Made by a program: the position numbers and the translations under genes. This document shows positions 18,303-28,006 of a stretch of 64,000 bases of DNA, in pieces (position 1 is the first letter of the stretch; each line of letters starts with the position of its first letter). The notes below the pieces were generated by a model. The model was given only the letters and a program-made list of their open reading frames with translations. It made no database searches and was not told the origin of the DNA. Source of the stretch: Acinetobacter haemolyticus (GTDB lineage Bacteria; Pseudomonadota; Gammaproteobacteria; Pseudomonadales; Moraxellaceae); NCBI RefSeq assembly GCF_900406815.1, contig NZ_OVCN01000013.1, positions 62,001-126,000 on the forward strand, written 5' to 3'.

Positions 18303-19537
18303 ATCAGCAACATTCATTAAATATTCAAAAAGTTTCTGCATTAAGCCTAACAGTTGTAGTGGTGCTTTATCTCGCACATGCTTTACCTCTGTATTTTTAT
18401 AACGTGGCATTGCCTGCTATTTTGCGCCATCAAGGCGTTGATTTACGCTGGATTGGCATGTTATCGCTGCTCTATATTCCTTGGGCATTTAAGTTTTTTT
18501 GGGCACCATTAATCGATCGTTTTTATCTCAAAAAACTGGGTAAACGTAAAACTTGGCTCTTATTTACCCAAGTGGCTTTGGTGTTGGGTGTGGTTGCTTT
18601 GGCACTTACCCAATTCGATTACGGTCTTGGTGTATTCGTCATTGTAGGGCTTTGGATTTCAACTTTTGCTGCAACTCAAGATATTGCCATTGATGGCTAC
18701 ACAGTCGAAACTTTTTCAGAATCTGAGTATCGACTAGGTAGTATGGCGCAAAGTATTGGTGTTGCGCTCGGTAGCATGGTTGGTGGTGCTGCAACTTTAT
18801 GGTTGTACCAGCTTTATGGCTGGCAAACTGCACTGATTGCCTTAGCCGCAATGACGGCGCTGACGATGTTGGCGGTTTTCCAAATCAAAGAAAGATCAAT
18901 TTCCGAGAAAATCGCTAAACAGCCTCCAAGTCTGATTCGAGCGTTTAAACGTCCAGAAATGTTGTGGGCTTTAGCTTTGATTGTGTGTTATCGCGTAGTT
19001 GAAGCGCCCGCAATGGCAATGCTGAATCCGATGCTCATTGATCAAAAATGGTCATTGGCAGAGATTGGCGTATTGATGTCGGTGATTGGCGCAGGTATTG
19101 GTTTATTAGCCGCTGTTTCTGCTGCATTTTTATTAAAAAAGATAGCAGCAACCAAACTACTGATTTGGGCTGGTTGGGCGCGTACTTTAATTTATGCCTT
19201 ATTGGGAGTTGCTGTATTACTCAGTTGGTTTGATCAATGGCAGAAATTATTAGGTGTATTTGTAGTTGTTATTCTTGCTATCCGTTATATCGCGATGACT
19301 GCACTCTATGCACATTTTATGCATACCAGTTCCAAAGACCAAGCAGGAACGGATTTCACCATTTTGGTCTGTTTTGAATTATTGGTTTATTTCATTGGTG
19401 GTGCGATGTCGGGTTTCTTAGCCAAAGCATTTGGTTATGGAAATTTTTACTTAATTCTCGCCGCTACATCTATTTTAAGCGTTTTACTCAGTCAAGTTTT
19501 GATTTCTAAAGCTAAACAATCAAAACAACTTATCTAG
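18299..19537 (+). CDS. MFS siderophore importer, RhtX/FptX-like
   Basis: This 412-residue major facilitator protein has about 12 membrane helices. The N-terminal segment with PLYFYNVALPAILRHQGV and WAFKFFWAPLIDRF resembles RhtX and FptX, single-protein permeases that carry ferric siderophores over the inner membrane, and more distantly AmpG. The start at 18299 (GAGG five bases upstream, ATGA overlap) is better than the ATG at 18278. Since no ABC-type siderophore importer is present in the cluster, this protein is the likely inner-membrane uptake step. The TonB receptor gene starts nine bases after its stop. Confidence 0.85.
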   Translation: MNQQHSLNIQKVSALSLTVVVVLYLAHALPLYFYNVALPAILRHQGVDLRWIGMLSLLYIPWAFKFFWAPLIDRFYLKKLGKRKTWLLFTQVALVLGVVALALTQFDYGLGVFVIVGLWISTFAATQDIAIDGYTVETFSESEYRLGSMAQSIGVALGSMVGGAATLWLYQLYGWQTALIALAAMTALTMLAVFQIKERSISEKIAKQPPSLIRAFKRPEMLWALALIVCYRVVEAPAMAMLNPMLIDQKWSLAEIGVLMSVIGAGIGLLAAVSAAFLLKKIAATKLLIWAGWARTLIYALLGVAVLLSWFDQWQKLLGVFVVVILAIRYIAMTALYAHFMHTSSKDQAGTDFTILVCFELLVYFIGGAMSGFLAKAFGYGNFYLILAATSILSVLLSQVLISKAKQSKQLI

Positions 19538-19546
19538 GGGCTACTT

Positions 19547-21805
19547 ATGAAAGTTCATACACTTTCGACCACATTAACACTTCTAAGCTTGGCAGTGAGT
19601 GCCCAGCTTTATGCACAAACAACTGAGATCGATACATCGATTCAAGATAATACTGCAGCAGAAGTTCAAAAACCGACACAACTTGCGCCAATTGTTGTGA
19701 CAGCAACTCGTTCAGCACAAAGTATCGCTGAGATTGCAGGGACGGTTCAATCAATCGAACAGAAACAAATTGGACAGCAAACGGCGGCTGGACGAAAGTT
19801 GGCAGATATTCTAGCTCAACTGGTTCCATCACTCAGCCCGAGTAGTGGAACAACCACTAATTACGGTCAAACTATGCGTGGCCGTCAGGTGCTTGTCCTT
19901 ATTGATGGGGTTGCACAAACAGGTTCACGTGATGCCGCCCGCCAACTAAATAGTATTAGCCCTGATTCAATTGAAAAAATTGAGGTGGTTTCAGGTGCAA
20001 GTAGTATTTACGGTTCCGGTGCAACAGGCGGTATTATTAATATCATCACAAAGAAGGGTACTGGTGATGGTGTAAATTTTGAATCAAAACTTGGTGTTAC
20101 ATCTGGCGATAATTTTAAAAATGATGCACTAGCTTATGAAGCTTATCAATCAGTTGGGTTTAATCAAGGTGATTGGAGTGGTTTCTTAGGGGCAGGCTAT
20201 ACCAAACGTGGTGAAATTCAAGACAGTCATGGTAATCGCATTGGACCAGAGATTGCACAAACGGATCGCCAAGATACAGAAACGGTTGATGTGAATGGTC
20301 GTTTAAGCTGGCAATTTGCTGATACCCAAAAAATAAGTTTGGGGGCTCAGTATTATGATGACAAACAAGATTCAGAGTATGGTCCTGATTATGGTCCAGA
20401 CTTCGCAGTTTTAAAAGGCAATCCACCGAGTTTAAAAGCACTCAAAGGTTTTGAAATCGATGATCAGCCATTCACCAAACGTTATGCTGTAAATACGCAA
20501 TATCAAAACACGGATTTACTTGGGCAAGAGCTGAATGTAGAAGCATATTATCGCAATGAAAAAGCGCGCTTTTATCCGACGGTTTTAGCTAACTTTATTC
20601 CTGCTGGATATTATTTGGCTTACCAATCTGAGTCTGATATTGATGTTGCCGGTATTCGTGCTGCAATGACATCAAAATTGAATGTTGCTGATCGCGATCT
20701 AAAGCTGACTTATGGTATTGATTATGACCATGAGAAAGATAAGCAAACAGCTGACTTATATAGTTTTACCCACAATGGTCTGAAATATCAAAATACAGGG
20801 CGGAGTTATGACTTTGGCCCAGATGCCACCATTAAAAACTTAGGTGCATTCGTTCAAGGGAATTATGATTTAACGGATGCATTTAATGTTCAAGCGGGCA
20901 TTCGTTATCAACGTATTGAAAGCGACACCAGTGCATTTCAACCCACTGTTGCAGCTATTCAAGGTGATATCACGGGACAACCGGTTGGAATGGTCGCTGC
21001 AGGTTCTGTTAAGCACGACAAAACATTATTTAATTTAGGTGCTGTGTACAAATTAAATGACCAGCAACAAGTGTTTGCAAACTTCTCTCAAGGTTTTAGC
21101 TTACCAGATATTCAACGTGTATTACGCGATGTTTCGGCTGGTTATGTAGTTCGATCAGGCAATGTTGACCCAATTACAGTCAATAGCTACGAACTGGGTT
21201 GGAGATTGCAAAATGACCTTGGTGCAAATCTAGGATTAACAACATTCTATAATACGTCTGATAAAGTCATTCAGTTTAAAGCTGATCGTTCTGTAACCGT
21301 TGCAGATACAGACCAACGTATTTATGGTCTTGAAGCGAATGCCAGCATGCCCGTATTGGATCAATTTAGCGTGGGTGGAACATTATCCTACACTCGAGGA
21401 CAGTTTAAAGATGCTGCTGGTTCTTGGAGAGAGCTGAATGCTTTTCAAATTTCTCCAATCAAAGGGACATTATTTGGTGAGTGGAATGATGACAAGGGGA
21501 ATGGTTTACGAGTTCAAATGCTTGCAGTGAAAGGTACTGATAAAGCGTATGAAGACTCTCTGGTTGCAAAATATGATGAAAATGTTCGTCCCAATGCGGC
21601 AACTAAAATCAAAGGATATGCAATCATGGATGTGATTGCCAATGCAAAAGCAGGTCCTGGTACTGTGGGTTTTGGTGTCTATAATGTGTGGAACACAGAA
21701 TATAAAACTGTATTTAGCCAAGCTGCTGAAGCGGTTTATGGTCCAATTTCTAGTCTACCAGCCCAAGGTCGTACTTATGGCTTAAGCTATACTCTCAAAT
21801 ATTAA
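19547..21805 (+). CDS. TonB-dependent siderophore receptor, first of two paralogues
   Basis: The 752-residue outer membrane receptor has a signal peptide (cleavage likely after QLYAQ, about residue 24), a TonB-box-like APIVVTATR at about 47-55, a plug domain with IDGVAQTGSRDAARQLNSI and SSIYGSGATGGIINIITKK, then a beta-barrel ending in the aromatic GLSYTLKY. It is the last gene before a terminator and belongs to the siderophore operon, so it should import the iron-loaded product. It is strongly similar along its length to the receptor at 23227, pointing to a tandem duplication with divergence. Confidence 0.93.
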   Translation: MKVHTLSTTLTLLSLAVSAQLYAQTTEIDTSIQDNTAAEVQKPTQLAPIVVTATRSAQSIAEIAGTVQSIEQKQIGQQTAAGRKLADILAQLVPSLSPSSGTTTNYGQTMRGRQVLVLIDGVAQTGSRDAARQLNSISPDSIEKIEVVSGASSIYGSGATGGIINIITKKGTGDGVNFESKLGVTSGDNFKNDALAYEAYQSVGFNQGDWSGFLGAGYTKRGEIQDSHGNRIGPEIAQTDRQDTETVDVNGRLSWQFADTQKISLGAQYYDDKQDSEYGPDYGPDFAVLKGNPPSLKALKGFEIDDQPFTKRYAVNTQYQNTDLLGQELNVEAYYRNEKARFYPTVLANFIPAGYYLAYQSESDIDVAGIRAAMTSKLNVADRDLKLTYGIDYDHEKDKQTADLYSFTHNGLKYQNTGRSYDFGPDATIKNLGAFVQGNYDLTDAFNVQAGIRYQRIESDTSAFQPTVAAIQGDITGQPVGMVAAGSVKHDKTLFNLGAVYKLNDQQQVFANFSQGFSLPDIQRVLRDVSAGYVVRSGNVDPITVNSYELGWRLQNDLGANLGLTTFYNTSDKVIQFKADRSVTVADTDQRIYGLEANASMPVLDQFSVGGTLSYTRGQFKDAAGSWRELNAFQISPIKGTLFGEWNDDKGNGLRVQMLAVKGTDKAYEDSLVAKYDENVRPNAATKIKGYAIMDVIANAKAGPGTVGFGVYNVWNTEYKTVFSQAAEAVYGPISSLPAQGRTYGLSYTLKY

Positions 21806-21814
21806 TCCAATCAT

Positions 21815-21840
21815 AAAGGCATCTTAATCAGATGCCTTTT
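21815..21840 (+). terminator. Terminator after the first TonB receptor
   Basis: Nine-base-pair stem AAAGGCATC/GATGCCTTT with a seven-base loop and a T-rich tail. The next gene starts 20 bases on, so read-through must occur or a promoter lies within. Confidence 0.88.
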
Positions 21841-21859
21841 CTTTTGATGAATACATATT

Positions 21860-23086
21860 ATGCAGCAAAATTTTAAATTACTGGCTTGGGCAACTCTAGC
21901 CAACGGTACTTGTTTCTCAATGATTTTGCCTTTACTTGCCCCATTAATTCGTGAGCTTGGCTTAACAGAAGTACAGGGCGGAGTAATTGTTTCAGCGGGT
22001 GCAATTTGTATGGCTATAGCATCTATTCTGATAGCCCGCGGTAAAAAAATACAGACTCCTTATCAATTAATGAATTATGGTTTCTGGGGTATGACCATTA
22101 CCTGGGCTATATTTACAGCGATTCTTTATTGGGGAATACAACAAACATTACCTGTAATGATGGTTTTTGCCTTGTTGGTGATTAGTCGAGCGAGTACAGG
22201 TGGTTTTATGGCTATGCCACAAATCGGCCTACAAAGTTATGTTATGCAACATGTCACAGAGGAACAACAACGCAGTCAAAAAATGGCAATGTATGGTGCG
22301 ATGAATAGTTTAGGTATGATCGTCGGTCCATTTCTAACTTCAGTGTTATTGTTCGGTGGAATTTTATTGCCGATGTGGATTGCTGTTATTTTATTAGTGA
22401 TTTTTAGTTTAATTATCACAATGTATTTTAAGCATGATGAGGATAAAGAAAACACAACATTGGATCAAAAACAGCCTGTAAAAATAGAACATTCATTTTC
22501 ATTAAAACCAGCTATGCCTTGGCTTATTTTAGGTTTTACTACCTATATGGCTATCGTGACGCTCAATATGACTGCAGGTTTTTATATACAAGATCGCTTT
22601 CTTTTAAGTTCACAACAAAGTGCTATTTATTTTTCCCAATGCATGCTCATTGTTGGTTTTAGCTTAGTGATTACTCAGATACTGATTGTAAAAGTACTTC
22701 ATTTAAAACTGAAAGCATTGGTATTGGTGGGTTCATTTAGCATGGTCATCGGGCTTATCCTATCTTTAAGTGCGATACATATTTGGATGTTTCAAATAAG
22801 TTATTTATTTTATGGAGTCGGTGTCGCAAGTCTTTTGCCTGCATTTACAACAGGAGCGGCTCAATCTGTTACACAGACTGCTCAAGTCAAAATGGCAAGT
22901 ATTTGTACAGCTACCCAAGCGATTGGCTTAATTGTGGCGCCTTTGCTGAGCACTTTTTTATATCAATTCGGTATTCAATTCCCTTTTTATTTACTCTTAA
23001 TACTGATGATTGCTGTGGCGATCTATTTGGTCATTATGTCCTATTCAAATCAGAATACGATGATAAGCAATAAGGTTAACTCCTAA
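21860..23086 (+). CDS. MFS transporter, probable siderophore exporter
   Basis: This 408-residue major facilitator protein has about 12 membrane helices, a loop rich in charged residues near residue 195-210, and a two-half organisation. It resembles drug/siderophore exporters and not the RhtX group. Because the cluster needs a step to release the siderophore and the other MFS protein is importer-like, export is the likely job. It is set between the two TonB receptor genes and lies behind a terminator, so its expression may differ from the biosynthetic genes. Direction of transport is inferred. Confidence 0.75.
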   Translation: MQQNFKLLAWATLANGTCFSMILPLLAPLIRELGLTEVQGGVIVSAGAICMAIASILIARGKKIQTPYQLMNYGFWGMTITWAIFTAILYWGIQQTLPVMMVFALLVISRASTGGFMAMPQIGLQSYVMQHVTEEQQRSQKMAMYGAMNSLGMIVGPFLTSVLLFGGILLPMWIAVILLVIFSLIITMYFKHDEDKENTTLDQKQPVKIEHSFSLKPAMPWLILGFTTYMAIVTLNMTAGFYIQDRFLLSSQQSAIYFSQCMLIVGFSLVITQILIVKVLHLKLKALVLVGSFSMVIGLILSLSAIHIWMFQISYLFYGVGVASLLPAFTTGAAQSVTQTAQVKMASICTATQAIGLIVAPLLSTFLYQFGIQFPFYLLLILMIAVAIYLVIMSYSNQNTMISNKVNS

Positions 23087-23141
23087 ATATTTTCAAAATG
23101 AACACAATGACAATAGTATTTTTTGTGAGCTTTTAAATGCT

Positions 23142-23160
23142 AATGCTAATAATTCTTATT
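23142..23160. promoter_or_regulatory. Fur-box-like site before the second TonB receptor
   Basis: AATGCTAATAATTCTTATT keeps the 9-1-9 form of the strong site at 12077 (AATGATAATAATTATCATT), with a mismatch in each half. It lies 67 bases before the receptor start, so this gene probably has its own iron-regulated promoter. Confidence 0.7.
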
Positions 23161-23226
23161 TTATTTATAATGGCGCACATTTTAAGCTTGTTTAGCGACT
23201 CAGAATATTCTTTGGAGGAATAAAAA

Positions 23227-25443
23227 ATGAACAATGTGATCGGGGGTGGGCAATTGATTCAAACAAATAATAAGGTATCGTTATATAAATTGACGCCTTG
23301 TTGTCTTGCTGTTCTAGCGATATTTAGCCAACAAACTCATGCTGAAACAGCATCTAGGAGTACGTCTATAACAGCTGATATTGACCAAAAACCTACGACT
23401 CAGTTAGAAAAAATTGTGATTACAGCTACTCGTACACCAAAGAATATTGCTGAAATTGCGGGAACAGTACAATCGATAGATCAGCAACAAATTGTGCAAC
23501 AGGCTGCGGCCGGACGTAAAGTAGCAGATATTCTCGCACAACTAGTGCCATCGCTTGCACCAAGTAGTGGTACAACGACTAATCATGGTCAAACCATGCG
23601 TGGTCGTGATGTGATGATTCTTATTGACGGCGTATCACAAACGGGTTCACGTGATGTCGCTCGCCAGTTAAATAGTATCAGCCCAGGAATGATTGAAAGA
23701 ATTGAGGTACTTCCTGGTTCGACCAGTATTTATGGTTCAGGGGCCACAGGTGGGATCATCAATATCATCACTAAACGTGCTGATGAATCTAATCCTCTAA
23801 ATTTTGAGACAAAGTTAGGGCTAACCTCATCAGATACTTTTCGAGGTGATGGTTTAGCTTATGAAGCAGGTCAATCAGTTTCTTTTCACAAAGATAATAT
23901 GAATGGTTTTTTAGGCGCAAATTTTACCAGTAGAGGATCACAATTCGACAGTCACGGTGATCGAATTGCAATTGCACCAATGCAAACAAGTCGACAAGAC
24001 ACGGACACTGTTGATGTAAATGGACGTGTTAGCATTGACTTCACAGATACTCAATCATTGAGTTTTGGGGCCCAATATTATAAGGATAAGCAGGATAGTA
24101 AATATGGTCCTGATTATGGAAAAGACTATGTTTATGGGGGCGCACCGAATTCATATATTGGTAAAAAAGGTTTGCAGTTACCGACTCAACCTTTTACAGA
24201 AAGATATGCATTTAATACGCAGTATCAAAATAAAGATGTGTTAGGACAAATTTTAAATCTTGAAGCCTATTACCGTAAAGAAGATGCCCGTTTTTATCCA
24301 GTTTATACGGGTGCGGCAATGACCGAAGCAAGACAAAGTCAGTCTAATATTGATGTTGCGGGCTTTCGTTCAACGATGCAAAGCAATCTAAATTTTGCAG
24401 ATCGTGAGCTAAAACTCACTTATGGTTTAGATTATGATCATGAAAAGGATGATCAATATTATGATCATTTAGCTGTATCTCATACAGGACTTCATTTTAA
24501 ACCTACTGGAATAAAGTCTGATGCAGGTCCAGATACAACTATTCAGAATATCGGGGCTTTTTTGCAAGCAGATTATGATCTGACTGATCGATTGAATGTG
24601 CAAGCGGGTACACGCTATCAATATATTAAAGCTAACACTAAACCTTATGTAGCCCGAGGAGCTGAGCAGCCTAGCGGTTCAGTAAGTGATGATACCGTAT
24701 TGTTTAACTTAGGCTCTGTATATAAATTGACAGATGAGCAACAAGTTTTTGCAAACTTTTCACAAGGGTTCAGCTTTCCTGATGTACAACGCATGATGCG
24801 TGACTCATTTAATTTGACCACAACTGCAGATTTACAGCCAATTCGTGTAAATAGTTATGAGTTAGGTTGGCGTTTAAATGATGAGCAGGGTTTAAATCTC
24901 GGCATCACAGGTTTTTATAACACCTCAGATAAAGTGACAAAGTTTGAAAATCGAGTGGCAAGTATTGTTGATACCGATCAGCGTATTTATGGTGCCGAAC
25001 TTACTGCAAGTTATCCGTTCCTCGAGGATTTCAAAATTGGTGGTTCTTTAGGTTATACACGTGGTCAATTTAAAGATAAAGCCGACAATAAGTGGAAAGA
25101 GTTAAACGCATCTCAAGTTTCTCCAATGAAAGGGACTGTATTTGCTGAATGGAACAATGATGAAGGATTTGGAACGCGTGTGCAGATGTTAGCAATTAAA
25201 GGCACGGATAAAGCTTTCAAAGATGGTTCTCCTAGTGCTAATGAAATTAAGGGCTATGCCACAATGGATGTGTTAACTCATTTTCCAATATGGAAAGGCC
25301 GTTTAGATTTCGGTGTTTATAATGTATGGAATCGAGAATACCGTACTGTTTACAGCCAACAGGCAGAGAAATTATATGGTCTTGTAGAAAGCCTACCTGC
25401 TGAAGGTCGTACCTATGGTCTAAGTTATACCTTTAACTACTAA
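23227..25443 (+). CDS. TonB-dependent siderophore receptor, second paralogue
   Basis: The 738-residue receptor starts after a good ribosome site (GGAGGA, 23213-23219). A signal peptide ends near THAETA (about residue 39) after a long basic N-terminal extension. The plug includes IDGVSQTGSRDVARQLNSI and TSIYGSGATGGIINIITKR, and the barrel ends GLSYTFNY. The plug is nearly the same as in the 19547 receptor, while barrel loops differ, which suggests related but not identical ligands. It has its own Fur-like box. The two receptors might take the native siderophore and a foreign relative, or ferric and partly bound forms; this is inference. Confidence 0.92.
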   Translation: MNNVIGGGQLIQTNNKVSLYKLTPCCLAVLAIFSQQTHAETASRSTSITADIDQKPTTQLEKIVITATRTPKNIAEIAGTVQSIDQQQIVQQAAAGRKVADILAQLVPSLAPSSGTTTNHGQTMRGRDVMILIDGVSQTGSRDVARQLNSISPGMIERIEVLPGSTSIYGSGATGGIINIITKRADESNPLNFETKLGLTSSDTFRGDGLAYEAGQSVSFHKDNMNGFLGANFTSRGSQFDSHGDRIAIAPMQTSRQDTDTVDVNGRVSIDFTDTQSLSFGAQYYKDKQDSKYGPDYGKDYVYGGAPNSYIGKKGLQLPTQPFTERYAFNTQYQNKDVLGQILNLEAYYRKEDARFYPVYTGAAMTEARQSQSNIDVAGFRSTMQSNLNFADRELKLTYGLDYDHEKDDQYYDHLAVSHTGLHFKPTGIKSDAGPDTTIQNIGAFLQADYDLTDRLNVQAGTRYQYIKANTKPYVARGAEQPSGSVSDDTVLFNLGSVYKLTDEQQVFANFSQGFSFPDVQRMMRDSFNLTTTADLQPIRVNSYELGWRLNDEQGLNLGITGFYNTSDKVTKFENRVASIVDTDQRIYGAELTASYPFLEDFKIGGSLGYTRGQFKDKADNKWKELNASQVSPMKGTVFAEWNNDEGFGTRVQMLAIKGTDKAFKDGSPSANEIKGYATMDVLTHFPIWKGRLDFGVYNVWNREYRTVYSQQAEKLYGLVESLPAEGRTYGLSYTFNY

Positions 25444-25814
25444 TTTTTTGATTGAAGGAATATCTGTTTTTCATTCAGATATTTCTTCATTTAGCTCACT
25501 CTTTATATTCAGAAATCAGTTGTAATTGTTTCTACTCGAATTTACGAAATGAGCCATTCATTTTGCAGTTTACTCATATTTTCTGTTCGAGGGGCTTTAA
25601 TAAGCCAGCAGAACATAAATTCTATGCTCATAAAAAAATGTCAAGCACAATATCTATCATAATGCAAATTTTTTGATCAATATGATAGGTATTCAAAAAA
25701 TAATATAAATGCATGGCTAAAATTTAATCATTTTTATTTCATTTATTTACAACTTGGATTATCGCAAATTTTCTTCGGTATGCTAAAGAACGTGATAACA
25801 ATCAAGGAGTAATA
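25444..25814. other. Spacer between second TonB receptor and mtlD
   Basis: This 371-base AT-rich stretch holds a hairpin just after the receptor stop (25454-25488) and presumably the mtlD promoter. A 74-codon open frame at 25452 has no ribosome site and runs through the hairpin, so it is not regarded as a gene. Confidence 0.6.
25454..25488 (+). terminator. Hairpin after the second TonB receptor
   Basis: A 13-bp stem (GAAGGAATATCTG against CAGATATTTCTTC, one G-T pair) with a nine-base loop lies 10 bases after the stop. The T-tract is poor, so termination is probable, not certain. Confidence 0.7.
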
Positions 25815-27953
25815 ATGCTGATTTTTCATGATTATCCTGTCCATGGGGCGATCTTTGATATGGATGGCACAATGTTTGATACCGAACGATTACGCTTTCA
25901 AACATTAAAACAAGCCTCCCAAGAACTCATCGGACAGGAATTTTCAGATGACTATTTGATGCAATGTCTCGGATTAAGTGCAAAAACAGCAGAACAACTC
26001 GCACAAAAAATTTATGGGCCAGAAGTACCATATCAAGTAATTCGCAAGCGCGCAGATGAGTTAGAACTTGAGTTTGTTCGAAATCAAGGTGTACCAATTA
26101 AAAAAGGATTAGTACAAGTTCTCGAACGACTTAGAAAATCTGGACTTAGAATGGCTGTGGCAACATCAAGCCGTCGATCTATCGCAGAAGAATATTTGAT
26201 TAATGCCAATGTATACAAATTCTTTGATTTACTTGTCTGTGGTGATGAAATAGAAAAAGGAAAACCACATCCTGAGATCTTTTTACAGGCAGCAGAAAAA
26301 ATTAATTTAAAGCCTGAACAATGTTTAATGTTTGAAGATTCTGAAAATGGAATTTGTTCTGCATGTGATGCGGGTGGTATCACGATTTTATTTAAAGATA
26401 TGAAAGAGCCGAATGATGTCATGTTGGCGAAGGCAAATTTTTATTATCCAGATATGTATGAATATTTAATGGCATTGGATCAACATATTCCTGAAATGCT
26501 TATGCCACAGCTACAAGATGCATTTCCACAAAGTTTAAATCAGCTCACGGTAGGTATCCATGGTTTTGGGGCTATCGGCGGGGGGTATATCGCACAAATA
26601 TTATCGCATTGGGATGGTTTTACTCGTCCAAAACATATTTTAGCCTCAACCCGAAATCGTTTATATCGAGAAGCAGTGAATAGTTTTGGTCGTTATAGTA
26701 TCCGCTACCCACAGTGTTCTTATGACGAAAGAATTGAAAACCTTACCGTGATTGATGCTGATAATGAACAGCAAATGTTAGAAATGTATATGCAATCAAG
26801 TTTGATCGCATTGTGTTTACCTGAACAAGCAATCGAGTCTGAATCGAAAATTATTGCCAAAGGTTTGCTGGCACGTTTCATGTCACAAGACGTTCAGAAT
26901 AATGAGCCGATTACGTTCCTCATTATTTTAAATAAAGTCTGTGCAAAATATTTGGTGCTTAAATATCTTCGTGATGCGTTATTAGAAATTACAGATGAGG
27001 ACATTGCTGAGCATATCCTGAGCGAGCATTATTTCTGTGATACCGTTGTGAATCGAATGGTTTCCAAACTGACTGATCAAGATTTATATCGTCAATTGAA
27101 GATCAAACATCGATTATATAAACAGTATCAATCTGATTTGAATGATGAAACGATTGAGCTATCGGATGAGACGGCGTTGAGTGAGAAACAAGCACAGCAA
27201 TTAACGCAGTGTTTAGAGGATACGCGGGAGCAATTTCAAGCAGGACAGTTCCTCCAAAATACGGATCTGATCTTATTCCATGGAGAAGCGGATATGCCGA
27301 TCTATGTTGAAAATCGCAGCCCGTTGCTTGCCAAAATGCGACAAATGGTTTTAGTGGACCACATTTCCGATATTCAAATCATTAAAAACCGCTTATGGAA
27401 TGGTTGTCATGCCATCCTTGCTTGGAATGCAATTCTAAATGAACAAGAAACCATTGGAATTGCAATGGCAAATCCTCAGATACAAGATTTTGTTGAAGAG
27501 TTAGTAAATGAAGTGAAGCTAGGTTTAGCCAATTTAGTTCCGAACCAAGCGCAACAACTAGACCGGATGGCAAATAGTTTCCTCAACTCATGTCGTTATG
27601 CCTATAAAGATCCTTGTGAGCGTGTCGCAAGAGATCCATTGCGAAAATTAAGCTTTAACGAGCGTGTCTTAGGAAGCATCGAAACGCATATTCAACAACA
27701 GATTCCATATCAAAAACTGGTTGAGGGTGCTGTATTCGGCTATGTCTATGCGATGAAAGGTTTGAATTTAAATCAAATGAAAATAGTGCAGCATTTACAG
27801 AAACATGTGAAACAATTAGATATCTCTGAAAGTGAATCTAAAGACCTATTGGCTCACATTTATGATGGAATCAGCGCGTATTTAAGTAAGGATCAGGATG
27901 AACTGAACATAAATCTTCAGTATTTTTCTGAAATTCAAACAGAAACTGTTTAA
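25815..27953 (+). CDS. mtlD: Bifunctional mannitol-1-phosphate dehydrogenase/phosphatase
   Basis: This 712-residue fusion makes mannitol from fructose-6-phosphate: the C-terminal domain reduces it to mannitol-1-phosphate and the N-terminal HAD domain removes the phosphate. The HAD part (about 1-220) has the nucleophile motif FDMDGTMFDTE with Asp15 and Asp17, and MFEDSENG near 175. The dehydrogenase part (about 240-712) opens with the dinucleotide motif GIHGFGAIGGGYIAQ. This architecture is known from A. baylyi, where MtlD provides the compatible solute mannitol under salt stress. No mannitol PTS gene is adjacent, in keeping with synthesis instead of uptake. AAGGAG lies upstream of the ATG. 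Confidence 0.94.
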   Translation: MLIFHDYPVHGAIFDMDGTMFDTERLRFQTLKQASQELIGQEFSDDYLMQCLGLSAKTAEQLAQKIYGPEVPYQVIRKRADELELEFVRNQGVPIKKGLVQVLERLRKSGLRMAVATSSRRSIAEEYLINANVYKFFDLLVCGDEIEKGKPHPEIFLQAAEKINLKPEQCLMFEDSENGICSACDAGGITILFKDMKEPNDVMLAKANFYYPDMYEYLMALDQHIPEMLMPQLQDAFPQSLNQLTVGIHGFGAIGGGYIAQILSHWDGFTRPKHILASTRNRLYREAVNSFGRYSIRYPQCSYDERIENLTVIDADNEQQMLEMYMQSSLIALCLPEQAIESESKIIAKGLLARFMSQDVQNNEPITFLIILNKVCAKYLVLKYLRDALLEITDEDIAEHILSEHYFCDTVVNRMVSKLTDQDLYRQLKIKHRLYKQYQSDLNDETIELSDETALSEKQAQQLTQCLEDTREQFQAGQFLQNTDLILFHGEADMPIYVENRSPLLAKMRQMVLVDHISDIQIIKNRLWNGCHAILAWNAILNEQETIGIAMANPQIQDFVEELVNEVKLGLANLVPNQAQQLDRMANSFLNSCRYAYKDPCERVARDPLRKLSFNERVLGSIETHIQQQIPYQKLVEGAVFGYVYAMKGLNLNQMKIVQHLQKHVKQLDISESESKDLLAHIYDGISAYLSKDQDELNINLQYFSEIQTETV

Positions 27954-28006
27954 ATTTTAGGACGTTCTATGCTTGAATAACACGACTTTAACTATGTGTC
28001 AATGTT

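Noticed and set aside
25452-25676. 74-codon open frame after the second TonB receptor
   Set aside because: No ribosome site, runs through a hairpin that follows the receptor stop, and has the composition of spacer DNA.
27954-28006. Cobalamin riboswitch before the cob genes
   Set aside because: The spacer is only about 50 bases and has no B12-box-like segment; a riboswitch would not fit.
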